In this document: positions 42,861 through 51,439 of the stretch, one piece after another
How positions within the stretch are numbered: position 1 is the first letter of the stretch
Layout: each line of letters opens with the position of its first letter
Source of the DNA: Breoghania corrubedonensis
GTDB lineage: Bacteria; Pseudomonadota; Alphaproteobacteria; Rhizobiales; Stappiaceae
NCBI RefSeq assembly: GCF_003053845.1
Contig: NZ_QAYG01000010.1
Span: 1 to 64,000 of the forward strand
Direction: 5' to 3'
Length of the DNA stretch: 64,000 bases
Program-made: the position numbers and the translations under genes
The notes under the pieces: generated by a model
The model's database searches: none
What the model saw: the letters and a program-made list of their open reading frames with translations, nothing else
Told to the model about the DNA's origin: nothing

Positions 42861-43898
42861 TTACGGACGGGCACAGGCGAATGCAACGTCCTGTCTGTCG
42901 CGCATCTGTGCGTCCGTGTCCAGTGGCTCGCCGCCCAGTTCCTCCAGCGCCATGCGAATAACCTCGACACCGGCTCCCGGCTTGACGGCTTCGCTCGACA
43001 GGATGCGACGCCATTTCCGCGCGCCGGGAACCCCTTGAAACAGCCCGAGAATATGCCGCGTGACATGGGAAAGCCGGGCCCCGCGAGCAAGTTCGCCCTC
43101 GATATAGGGCAAGAGAGTTTCAACCGCGGCGAGAAGGTCGCGCGGCTCGCCCTCTTCGCCATAAAGGCGCGTGTCTACCGCTGCGAGAATACCGGGATCG
43201 TGATAGGCAGCACGGCCCAGCATCACGCCGTCGACATGGGCCAGATGCGCTTCTGCCTCATCAAGGTTGGCGATACCGCCATTGATGCCGATCCAGACCT
43301 GCGGCAGGCGCCGCTTCAGACGATAGACACGCTCGTAGTCGAGCGGCGGAACATCCCGGTTTTCCTTCGGACTAAGGCCCTTCAACCATGCCTTGCGGGC
43401 ATGCACCCAAAGTGCATCCGTGCCGGCGGCAACGACCGCGTCGGCCACCCGGTCGAGTCCCAGTTCGGGATCCTGATCGTCCACACCGATACGACATTTC
43501 ACGGTGACCGGAATGGAAACGGTCGCCTTCATCGCGGCCACGCAGTCGGCGACAAGATCCGGCTCCAGCATCAGGCAAGCGCCGATGCGACCCGACTGCA
43601 CCCGGTCGGAAGGGCAGCCGACATTGAGATTGACCTCGTCATAGCCCCAGTCCTCGACGATGCGCGCGGCGCGGGCGAGATCGTCGGGGTCGGATCCGCC
43701 GAGCTGGCAGGCAAGCGGCTTTTCGATCTCGGAGAACCCCAGCAATCGTTCGCGGTCGCCATGCAGGACGGCGCCTGTCGTCACCATCTCCGTGTAGAGC
43801 AGCGCGCGCCGGGTCAAAAGACGATGAAAGACCCGGCAATGACGGTCCGTCCAGTCCATCATCGGCGCGACGGCGAAGCGATTACTGTCTTCGTACAT
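42861..43898 (-). CDS. dusA: tRNA dihydrouridine(20/20a) synthase
   Basis: DusA reduces uridine 20 and 20a in tRNA D-loops using FMN. The 345-residue protein shows FAVAPMMDWTDRHCRVF (FMN-binding start), YTEMVTTGAVLHGDRERLL, the catalytic cysteine Cys95 in NLNVGCPSDRVQSG, VKCRIGVDD, and WVHARKAWLKGLSPKENR typical of DusA and not DusB or DusC. CAGGAAGT lies before the ATG. The gene is followed on the same strand by the TauE-type exporter gene. Confidence 0.95.
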   Translation of the reverse strand: MYEDSNRFAVAPMMDWTDRHCRVFHRLLTRRALLYTEMVTTGAVLHGDRERLLGFSEIEKPLACQLGGSDPDDLARAARIVEDWGYDEVNLNVGCPSDRVQSGRIGACLMLEPDLVADCVAAMKATVSIPVTVKCRIGVDDQDPELGLDRVADAVVAAGTDALWVHARKAWLKGLSPKENRDVPPLDYERVYRLKRRLPQVWIGINGGIANLDEAEAHLAHVDGVMLGRAAYHDPGILAAVDTRLYGEEGEPRDLLAAVETLLPYIEGELARGARLSHVTRHILGLFQGVPGARKWRRILSSEAVKPGAGVEVIRMALEELGGEPLDTDAQMRDRQDVAFACARP

Positions 43899-44761
43899 TT
43901 ACGTATACTTCCTGAACAACATCGAGACCGGGCCGATCGACACTGTCTGAATTTGCACTATGTGACTCATTCGTTTCGATTTTTCAAAGTACTACTACAA
44001 CCGCTTTTCGACACCCCATACCCACGAACTGGAGATGCCGGAAAGCTCGAGCGCCAGGCGGCCGCTTGGGGATCAAGCCGGACATCGACAGCCCGGTGAC
44101 CGAAAAACAATTGTGAACCACGATTTCTGACGGATCGACAACCTGAAGAAACGCGGCCGCGTGCTTTTTGCCCAACCGGAAGCATTGCCACGACGACATG
44201 GGCACGTTCAAACCGTTCGCAATAGGCATCGCCTTGGGCAAGAATCTGGTGCAGCAGCCGGCGCCCTTTCACACCTTGCCGTTGCGGCGCGTTTCGGAGA
44301 GCATCTTGTGCCCGATTTCGAGAACGGCCCGCTGGAACCGGCCCGTGCGGACTGGTGGCCAAGCTTTTGAGCCCCGTTCCTGTACCACACCCAAACGTGC
44401 CACGACCCGACGCCGTTACGCGCCCTTGCCGATTTCATCAGGCCGCAAGTTGCCCCCCAATTCGGCATGTCTCACTCGCAGGCAGTCCGCAGCCACAAGT
44501 TATCGAACGGCGACACATATCGTCGCCTGCTGATAATTATATTTGCATTTGTGTCGTTAAGACTGCCGATATTGCATTATTTGTAAAATCCGATCTTGTG
44601 TTTCGCTTTAAAATTGCGTTTAAGAGGCCTCCAACCTCAGCCCCTCCTCCCGACAGGCTGCTTCGATGAGGTTTTCCAAGACCCTCTTCGAAAGAACTGT
44701 TTTTTCTCTGATGCGCAAAGGCGGCGTGCTTTTTGCGTTCGGATACTTTCGGACCTGACCG
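43899..44761. other. 863-base region without a convincing gene
   Basis: No reading frame on either strand has family-like sequence or sustained codon bias; the open frames at 43967-44362, 43984-44241, 44168-44533 and 44208-44468 overlap one another and contradict each other. 43990-44470 may be decayed coding sequence. 44520-44640 is AT-rich compared with the flanks and includes a small GGCGAC/GTCGCC stem at about 44511-44529; this is the likely promoter of the downstream transporter. I see no tRNA or repeat. Confidence 0.5.
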
Positions 44762-46045
44762 ATGACCATCGCCGACACAACCTACGCCCCGCCCGTCAAC
44801 CGCGCGAGCCAAATACTCGCCGCGAGCATGGTCGGAACCACGATCGAATTCTTCGACTTCTACATCTACGCAACAGCCGCCGTGCTGGTGTTTCCGCATC
44901 TTTTCTTCCCCGAGAGCGACCCCACGAGTGCGTTGCTGCAATCCTTCGCAACCTTCTCGATCGCCTTTTTCGCACGCCCGATCGGCGCGGCGATCTTCGG
45001 CCATTTCGGTGACCGCATCGGCCGCAAGGCGACACTGGTGGCGGCTCTCATGACGATGGGCATTTCCACGGTCGCGATCGGCGCGCTGCCGACCTATGCC
45101 TCCATCGGCGTGTGGGCGCCGCTGCTGTTGGCGCTGTGCAGGCTCGGCCAGGGTCTGGGGCTCGGCGGAGAATGGGGCGGTGCGGTGCTGCTTGCGACAG
45201 AGCACGCGCCCAAGGGCAAGAAGTCGTGGTTTGGCATGTTCCCGCAGCTCGGCGCGCCCGTCGGCTTCATTTTCGCCAGCGGCATCTTTCTGGCGCTGAC
45301 GGAATTCATGACCAACGAACAGTTCTTTGCCTATGGTTGGCGGATTCCGTTCCTGGCGAGCGCCGTGCTCGTCATCTTCGGCCTGTTTGTTCGCCTGAAG
45401 ATCACCGAGACACCGGAATTCGCCCGCGCAATCGAGCGCGCGGAGCGGGTTGCGGTGCCGGTCGTCGACCTGTTCCGCTCCCACAAGCTGGCGTTGCTGC
45501 TGGGCACCATGGCGGCGCTCGCCACCTTCGTGCTGTTCTACCTGATGACGGTCTTCTCGCTGGGCTGGGGCACGCATCATCTGGGCTATTCGCGTGAAGA
45601 ATTCCTGATCCTTCAGATGATCGGCGTCATCTTCTTCGCCGTGTTCATACCGATCGCCGGCCGGCTGTGCGACCGCTATGGCGTGCGCAAGATCATGTTG
45701 ATCGTCACCGCGATCATCGCAGCGTTCTCATTCACGATCGCACCGCTGTTTGCCGGTGGCACGGCCGGCGTGGTTACCATGCTTGTGCTGGGCTTCGCCG
45801 CCATGGGGCTCACCTACGGCCCGTTGGGCACCGCGCTCTCGCTGCCGTTCCCGACCGCCGTTCGCTATACTGGGTCCTCGTTGACGTTCAATATCGCCGG
45901 CATCTTCGGTGCCTCGCTCGCGCCCTATATCGCAACCTGGCTCGCCTCCACCTATGGCTTCCAGGCGGTGGGCTACTATCTCGCGATCAGCGCGGCGATC
46001 ACCTTTGTCGGTTTCCTGTTCATTCCGGCAGCCGGCGAGAAGTGA
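44762..46045 (+). CDS. MFS transporter, metabolite:H+ symporter (MHS) type
   Basis: The 427-residue protein has twelve membrane helices. The N-terminal ASMVGTTIEFFDFYIYATAA is the MHS hallmark, and GHFGDRIGRKATLVAALMTMG is the MFS motif A loop. RLGQGLGLGGEWGGAVLLATE lies in helices 4-5. Relatives take up alpha-ketoglutarate, citrate, proline/betaine or shikimate; the substrate here is unknown. The gene is followed by a strong terminator, so it is separate from the oxidase gene 108 bases downstream. The ATG at 44762 overlaps a TGA in another frame. Confidence 0.93.
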   Translation: MTIADTTYAPPVNRASQILAASMVGTTIEFFDFYIYATAAVLVFPHLFFPESDPTSALLQSFATFSIAFFARPIGAAIFGHFGDRIGRKATLVAALMTMGISTVAIGALPTYASIGVWAPLLLALCRLGQGLGLGGEWGGAVLLATEHAPKGKKSWFGMFPQLGAPVGFIFASGIFLALTEFMTNEQFFAYGWRIPFLASAVLVIFGLFVRLKITETPEFARAIERAERVAVPVVDLFRSHKLALLLGTMAALATFVLFYLMTVFSLGWGTHHLGYSREEFLILQMIGVIFFAVFIPIAGRLCDRYGVRKIMLIVTAIIAAFSFTIAPLFAGGTAGVVTMLVLGFAAMGLTYGPLGTALSLPFPTAVRYTGSSLTFNIAGIFGASLAPYIATWLASTYGFQAVGYYLAISAAITFVGFLFIPAAGEK

Positions 46046-46088
46046 TCCGCCCGCCTTCGGCGGCGCGAACAGACCATCTCGCAAATCC

Positions 46089-46119
46089 GGGCGCGCGACG
46101 TTATCGTCGCGCGCCCTTT
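46089..46119 (+). terminator. Rho-independent terminator of the MHS transporter gene
   Basis: A perfect twelve-base stem, GGGCGCGCGACG (46089-46100) with its complement (46105-46116), has a TTAT loop and is followed by TTTGCGTTTCTTT. It is 43 bases after the transporter stop codon. Confidence 0.88.
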
Positions 46120-46152
46120 GCGTTTCTTTCCCACGTCATCCGAGTCCCCGCC

Positions 46153-47508
46153 ATGCCGCTCTACTCTCCTCACGCCTATGACCGCACGCGCCCGCTCGGC
46201 AGCTATTGGGAGACAACGGTCGAACCGGAGGCGCGCAACGACAGCGCGCTGGAAGGCGACGCACAGGCCGATTTCGCGATCGTCGGAGGCGGGTTCACCG
46301 GTCTCAACGCCGCCCTCCGGCTCGCGACCCGGCACAGCGCCGACGTGGCGCTTCTTGAGGCGGGAGACATCGGATGGGGCGCTTCGGGCAGAAACGGCGG
46401 CTTTTGCTGCGTCGGCGGCTCGAAGCGGTCGCTGACCGATCTCGTCAGACACTATGGCCACGATGAGACAGCCCGTTTTCTTGATTTCCAGGCGCAGGCG
46501 ATTGAACATGTCCGCGATCTTCTCGCCACCCATGGCGTCGACGCCGATACGCATTCCGACGGCGAGCTGAGCCTTGCCTACAGGGAAAAGGCGGTGCGCG
46601 GGCTTCAGGAGGAAGCAGCGCAATTGCGTAGCACCTTCGGTATAGAGCTGAAGATCCACTCGCGCGCTGAACTGGCGGAGATGGGCGTCGCCGGCCCGGA
46701 GTTCTTCGGCGGAGCGACGCTTGATCGCGGCTTTGCGCTCAATCCCCTGAAATACGCCAAGGGTCTTGCAAGGGCCGCCCGCGATGCGGGAGCAAAGCTC
46801 TACCGCCGCTCCGCTGTCACCTCCATTTGCCGGGAGAATGGCGGATGGCGACTGGACACTGCCCACGGCCGGCTTTTCGCCCGCCGTCTCGTCATGGCGA
46901 CCAACGGCTATCTGGAGGAAGGGCGTGCCGGCACGCCGTTCAAGGCGCTCGAGGGCCGCCTCCTGCCCGTACTTTCCTCCGTTTTGGTGACACGACCGCT
47001 CACGGCGGACGAACTTGCGGCGCAGGGCTGGACCTCGCACCAGATGGCCTATGACACACGCCGGCTGCTGCACTATTTCCGGCTGATGCCGGACGGCCGC
47101 TTTCTCTTCGGCATGCGCGGCGGCACCAACACCACACCTCGCTGCGACGTGAAGACACGGCGGGAGATCCTGGCCGATTTCCACCGCATGTTTCCCGCCT
47201 GGCGGGACGTGGAGGTGACGCATGTCTGGTCGGGCTTCGTGTGCATGTCGGCCAACCTCAACCCTTATGTCGGCCCGCTCGACACTGCGCCTGACGCCTT
47301 CGCGGCCCTTGCCTATCACGGCAACGGCGTGGCGATGGGCTCGCGGTGCGGGGTGGCAGTGGCGGACATGGCGGCAGGTGCGACAACGCCTGCGGACCTG
47401 CCTGCGGTCATACGCGGTCCACTGAAGCGCTTCCCCTTCCCGACCCTGCGCAAGGCCTATCTGAAAGCGGCCTATCGGTGGTATGCACTGTGCGACGAGG
47501 TATTTTGA
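46153..47508 (+). CDS. FAD-dependent oxidoreductase (gamma-glutamylputrescine oxidase-like)
   Basis: The 451-residue protein of the DAO family has a dinucleotide-binding motif FAIVGGGFTGLNAALRLA near residue 42, GWGASGRNGGFCCVGG (the FAD-linkage type loop), and AYHGNGVAMGSRCGVAVADM near the C-terminus. The lead HAYDRTRPLGSYWETTV is typical of the PuuB-like subgroup, which oxidises amines such as gamma-glutamylputrescine. The actual amine is not known. The MHS transporter upstream might import it, but a terminator separates them. Confidence 0.9.
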   Translation: MPLYSPHAYDRTRPLGSYWETTVEPEARNDSALEGDAQADFAIVGGGFTGLNAALRLATRHSADVALLEAGDIGWGASGRNGGFCCVGGSKRSLTDLVRHYGHDETARFLDFQAQAIEHVRDLLATHGVDADTHSDGELSLAYREKAVRGLQEEAAQLRSTFGIELKIHSRAELAEMGVAGPEFFGGATLDRGFALNPLKYAKGLARAARDAGAKLYRRSAVTSICRENGGWRLDTAHGRLFARRLVMATNGYLEEGRAGTPFKALEGRLLPVLSSVLVTRPLTADELAAQGWTSHQMAYDTRRLLHYFRLMPDGRFLFGMRGGTNTTPRCDVKTRREILADFHRMFPAWRDVEVTHVWSGFVCMSANLNPYVGPLDTAPDAFAALAYHGNGVAMGSRCGVAVADMAAGATTPADLPAVIRGPLKRFPFPTLRKAYLKAAYRWYALCDEVF

Positions 47509-47705
47509 GGGGGCGGAGAGCCGAACGTTGATCCGCGATCGAGCACGCGACACCAGGAGGCAGCCCCACAATGCGAGGCCTCCCAGCCGAGACTGCTGCG
47601 CATTGACCCGGCATTCCGCGCTTCCCATTTGACAAGCGCACGCCTTTTGCGCCAAGGACGGCGCGTTGCGTGTTTGGCGCTGCAAAGCATCCTGAAAAGA
47701 CCATC

Positions 47706-49283
47706 ATGATCGATCCTGTCTCCCGCAGGCGTACATTCGCCATCATTTCGCACCCGGACGCCGGTAAAACGACGCTGACGGAAAAGCTGCTGCTGTTCGG
47801 CGGTGCGATCCAGCTCGCCGGCGAGGTGAAGGCCAAGCGCAACCGCCGCGCGACCCGGTCCGACTGGATGAATATCGAGGCCGAACGCGGCATCTCGGTG
47901 ATGACCTCGGTCATGACGTTCGAGTATGCCGACTGCGTCTTCAACCTCCTGGACACGCCCGGCCACGAGGACTTTTCGGAAGACACCTATCGCACGCTGT
48001 CCGCCGTCGACAGTGCGATCATGGTCATCGACGCGGCCAAAGGCATCGAGGCGCGCACGCTGAAGCTGTTCGAGGTCTGCCGGCTGCGCGACATCCCGAT
48101 CGTCACCTTCATCAACAAGCTGGACCGCGAGAGCCGCGACCCGTTCGAGCTGCTCGACGAAATCGAGAACACGCTCGCGCTCGACCTCGCCCCCGTCACA
48201 TGGCCGATCGGTCGTGGCCGGTCGTTCGCCGGCACCTATGACCTGAGAGCCAACACCATCCGCGAACTGGACGAACAGACAGAAGGCACGCCGGTTTCAG
48301 GCGCGCAGGACGAGAAGGTCGGGGCACTGCTGCCCGATGGCGATCGCGAGCAGATGCTCGAGGAACTGGAACTCGCGCAGGTCGGCTGCAAGCCGTTCGA
48401 CCTTCAGGGCTTTCGCGAAGGCCACCTGTCGCCGGTGCTGTGGGGATCGGCGCTGCGCAATTTCGGCGTGCGCGACCTGATCAACCTTCTGGCAGAGATC
48501 GCCCCCACCCCGCGTGGCCAGCCTTCGGATGCCCGTTTCATCGAGCCGCACGAGCCGAAGATGTCCGGCTTCGTTTTCAAGATCCAGGCGAACATGGACC
48601 CCAACCACCGCGACCGCATCGCCTTCATGCGTGTGGTTTCGGGCAAGCTCACGCGCGGCATGAAGGCGCGTCTGTCGCGCACCGGCAAGATGATCCCCCT
48701 GCACACGCCGCAGTTCTTCTTCGCCCAGGACCGTTCGCTCGCCGAAGAGGCCTATGCGGGCGACGTGGTCGGCATCCCGAACCACGGCACGCTTCGTATC
48801 GGCGACACGCTGACCGAGGGCGAGGCCATCGTCTTCCGCGGCGTGCCGAGCTTCGCCCCGGAAATCCTGCGCCGCGTCTCGCTGAAGGACGCGATGAAGG
48901 CGAAGAAGATGAAGGAGGCGCTGCAGCAGCTTGCAGAAGAAGGCGTGGTGCAGGTGTTTACCCCGCATGACGGCTCACCGGCGCTGGTCGGCGTCGTGGG
49001 CGCGCTGCAGCTCGACGTGCTGGTGGAACGCATGAAGACCGAATACGGCCTGCCCATCGCCTTCGAGCCGGCCCGCTTCGAGGCGTGTCGCTGGGTCAAT
49101 TCCGACGACCACGCCACGCTCGACAAGTTCATGGAAAAGAACCGCGGCTCCATGGCCGCAGATCTGGACGGCTCGCCGGTCTTCATGGCGACGAGCGCAT
49201 TCATGCTGAACTACGAGAAGGACCGCAACCCGGATATCCGCTTCACCGACGTGAAGGACTATCAGAAGGAACTGGCGGCGTAA
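47706..49283 (+). CDS. prfC: Peptide chain release factor 3
   Basis: RF3 is the GTPase that recycles RF1/RF2 from the ribosome. The 525-residue protein shows G1 in FAIISHPDAGKTTLTEKL, G3 in LLDTPGHEDFSEDTYR, and G4 in FINKLDRESRDP. KRNRRATRSDWMNIEAERGISV (the switch region) is specific to RF3 over EF-G. The C-terminus ends with NPDIRFTDVKDYQKEL. The ATG at 47706 starts the family N-terminus; 47670 would add twelve residues without support. The preceding 197-base gap shows no gene. Confidence 0.96.
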   Translation: MIDPVSRRRTFAIISHPDAGKTTLTEKLLLFGGAIQLAGEVKAKRNRRATRSDWMNIEAERGISVMTSVMTFEYADCVFNLLDTPGHEDFSEDTYRTLSAVDSAIMVIDAAKGIEARTLKLFEVCRLRDIPIVTFINKLDRESRDPFELLDEIENTLALDLAPVTWPIGRGRSFAGTYDLRANTIRELDEQTEGTPVSGAQDEKVGALLPDGDREQMLEELELAQVGCKPFDLQGFREGHLSPVLWGSALRNFGVRDLINLLAEIAPTPRGQPSDARFIEPHEPKMSGFVFKIQANMDPNHRDRIAFMRVVSGKLTRGMKARLSRTGKMIPLHTPQFFFAQDRSLAEEAYAGDVVGIPNHGTLRIGDTLTEGEAIVFRGVPSFAPEILRRVSLKDAMKAKKMKEALQQLAEEGVVQVFTPHDGSPALVGVVGALQLDVLVERMKTEYGLPIAFEPARFEACRWVNSDDHATLDKFMEKNRGSMAADLDGSPVFMATSAFMLNYEKDRNPDIRFTDVKDYQKELAA

Positions 49284-49370
49284 GGGCAGCTCCTCCAGGC
49301 GATCATCCCGCCACCAATGGGGGCACCATCAGATAGGCTCATCACGACCGGGGCAGGAAAGGCGCACCTA

Positions 49371-50231
49371 ATGCGAGTGATAGGCCTTCTCGTCGCGTTT
49401 CTCGTTCTCACGGCGCTTACGCAGATCGGCGGCATCGCGCTCGTTGTAACCTGGTTTGCGCTGCGATTGCTCCGATCACGTCACATGTCACCTGTTTGGC
49501 GGACGACGATCGCTGGCACTTTGTTCATCGTATTGTACGGGGTTCTGACGGTATTTATCGTCCCGCCCCTTGCAGCGCGGGACGGACGCATTGCGCTTCC
49601 CTGCCTTGCCGACAGAGGCCGACACTACACCGCTGCCAACCCGATATTCTGCCTGCTCAATCGCAACTATGTAGTTCCGCAACTTGCCGAACTTCTCAAC
49701 GCTCTTTCTCGAGACGTCGCAACCACTTTTCCTGGCACAACGACACTGTTTCTCGACGCAAATCTGCCCTTCTGGGACGGCTTTCCGCTTCTCCCCCATT
49801 TGTCACACAAGGACGGACGCAAGCTCGATCTGGCGTTCTATTACCAGAACTCGGACGGCGATTATCTGCCCGGAGCGACGAAATCGCCGATCGGATACTG
49901 GGCCTTCGAGCAACCGAAGCCCGACGAGCCGCCATCCTGTCCTGCAAAGAATCTGCTGACCCTTCGTTGGGATATGGTCTGGCTGCAGCCGCTATGGCCG
50001 GACTTCCGGCTGGATGAAGCACGGACCCAACATGCTCTTGTCTGGCTTTTCCACAATGGCCGTGAGCACGGTCTGCAGCGTGTCTTCGTCGAACCGCATC
50101 TTGCGCACCGGCTTGATGTGGAATCGCCGGATCTCGGCTTTCAGGGGTGCCGGGCCGCGCGGCACGACGATCACATCCATATCCAGGTTGTAGGCCGGAA
50201 CCTCACCACTTCAGCGCATAACTCGCCTTGA
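49371..50231 (+). CDS. Predicted membrane-anchored LAS-type zinc peptidase
   Basis: The 286-residue protein has two N-terminal membrane helices (about 4-34 and 44-67) and an extracytoplasmic domain. That domain contains His146 and Asp153 in SHKDGRKLDLAFYY (H-x6-D) and His268 and His270 in RHDDHIHIQV, matching the zinc ligands and catalytic residue of LAS metallopeptidases such as MepA. Cleavage of a peptidoglycan cross-link or another peptide is inferred. I did not recognise a named family. The last 29 bases overlap the convergent gene at 50203-51027. ATG at 49371 begins the first helix; 49317 is an alternative. Confidence 0.65.
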   Translation: MRVIGLLVAFLVLTALTQIGGIALVVTWFALRLLRSRHMSPVWRTTIAGTLFIVLYGVLTVFIVPPLAARDGRIALPCLADRGRHYTAANPIFCLLNRNYVVPQLAELLNALSRDVATTFPGTTTLFLDANLPFWDGFPLLPHLSHKDGRKLDLAFYYQNSDGDYLPGATKSPIGYWAFEQPKPDEPPSCPAKNLLTLRWDMVWLQPLWPDFRLDEARTQHALVWLFHNGREHGLQRVFVEPHLAHRLDVESPDLGFQGCRAARHDDHIHIQVVGRNLTTSAHNSP

Positions 50232-51027
50232 AGATTTTCACCGGTTCGGCGTCGTCTTCTTCCAGTTTGTCGGAAAGGGAGGCGCTGATCACCAGATGGT
50301 CGGCGAACGTCTTTTCCGCCGAGAACGTCGCGACCGGCGCATCGAGCACGTTCGTGAACGCCGCTGCGACCCTGAAGTCGCCGGCCAGCGTCTGCTGCGC
50401 GCGCACGTTCGCGACGACGGCACTGTCGCCACTCAGATGATCGATCCCGCTCTCCACCACCGTGCCGTAACGTTTGGCCTCAAGCCGCAGCGCCGTTCCC
50501 GCCCCCCATCGCATCGGATCGTCGTCCAGCGTGTTGACGTTGACCCAGTATCGATCGTCGAGACTGGCGACGAGCCGGCCCCCAACAACCTTCCAATGCC
50601 GCGTGTTCGTCCAGTTGACGCTGCCGTAATCGTCCCGCGGCGTCATTGACAGGGCAAGAGTGGAGGTGTCCCAGAGCGGAAGCGTTTCGTCACCGGAGAC
50701 CTTGACCCGGCCCCACACGACGCTTGCAGGTGCCGCCACGGAGTCGGAGTGGCCGGACGCGGCATAGAGCCTGCCCGCAAAGCCGATATCCATGCCGAAT
50801 GCCGCTTCGCTGAGCAGCGGAAGTTTTACCCCCATCTGCTTTATGTAGGTGCCGTCGTCATTTTTCCTGGCGGTGGAGATATAGGTCAGTGCAAGGCCGT
50901 TGCCGCTGCCGGCAAATGCCTGCTCGCGGGTGGCGGTGAAAGCGGCCAGTGCGAGAATCACCAAAGCCGCACGACAGAGCGCACGCACCACGCACGGACC
51001 AGAAACAGGGTATTGTAAGCCAAACAA
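50203..51027 (-). CDS. Hypothetical exported beta-rich protein
   Basis: The product (up to 274 residues) has a signal peptide (hydrophobic LVILALAAFTATREQAFA, cleavage near AFA-GS) and alternating hydrophobic strands with NLALTYISTARKN-like and VVWGRVKVSGDETLPLW segments, ending in FKASYALKW. A C-terminal aromatic Trp and the strand pattern suggest an outer membrane beta-barrel. The frame opens at TTG 51027; GTG 50991 or 50988 are alternatives directly before the signal peptide. I recognise no family. It is tail-to-tail overlapping with the predicted peptidase. Confidence 0.55.
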   Translation of the reverse strand: MFGLQYPVSGPCVVRALCRAALVILALAAFTATREQAFAGSGNGLALTYISTARKNDDGTYIKQMGVKLPLLSEAAFGMDIGFAGRLYAASGHSDSVAAPASVVWGRVKVSGDETLPLWDTSTLALSMTPRDDYGSVNWTNTRHWKVVGGRLVASLDDRYWVNVNTLDDDPMRWGAGTALRLEAKRYGTVVESGIDHLSGDSAVVANVRAQQTLAGDFRVAAAFTNVLDAPVATFSAEKTFADHLVISASLSDKLEEDDAEPVKIFKASYALKW

Positions 51028-51259
51028 GAAGCGAAATCCCCGAAATCCCCGGCACCCTTCAGACGATATGCCCCTGAAGCCCTTACCGGCTGACCAAGGC
51101 GCAGCCTACCCTTGGCACAATTCCTTGTGCCGGACAGAACCGTGGGCACCGTATCCGACCCCTGTTCTCATTTGACGCCTGTTCTTGTTGGATCGGATAT
51201 TTACACGATCCGGTGGTTCGATTGAACCGCAATCTTACGAATAACCAATAAAATTATGA

Positions 51260-51295
51260 TATACGGTATTATATACTTCATTATACGGTATTATA
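51260..51295 (+). promoter_or_regulatory. Tandem direct repeats in the glcB promoter region
   Basis: Two perfect 14-base copies of TATACGGTATTATA lie at 51260-51273 and 51282-51295, with a 22-base period, so they are on the same face of the helix. The core ATACGGTAT is nearly palindromic. They are about 145-180 bases upstream of glcB in the only AT-rich part of the 412-base gap. A dimeric regulator of the glyoxylate bypass is the obvious candidate, but no known motif matches. Nothing else in the gap is recognisable. Confidence 0.6.
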
Positions 51296-51439
51296 GACTG
51301 TGCCCGCGTTTGCCGCCCACGGGGGAAACACATCTTTTCCAAGGCGTGCTTTTGAGCGCGGGTCCCATCCCTGCTATGAGAGCGGCTAACGTGCGGGGCG
51401 TACGAGCGCCCTGCCTTCCATAACACACAGGACAGCGCC

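Noticed and set aside
44168-44533. 121-codon frame on the plus strand in the large gap
   Set aside because: Overlaps other open frames on both strands, has no family sequence and lacks a ribosome binding site.
45976-47685. 569-codon open frame on the minus strand
   Set aside because: Antisense to the FAD oxidoreductase gene; no recognisable protein.
51069-51176. 35-codon frame upstream of glcB
   Set aside because: No ribosome binding site, no family, and proline-rich composition; considered random.
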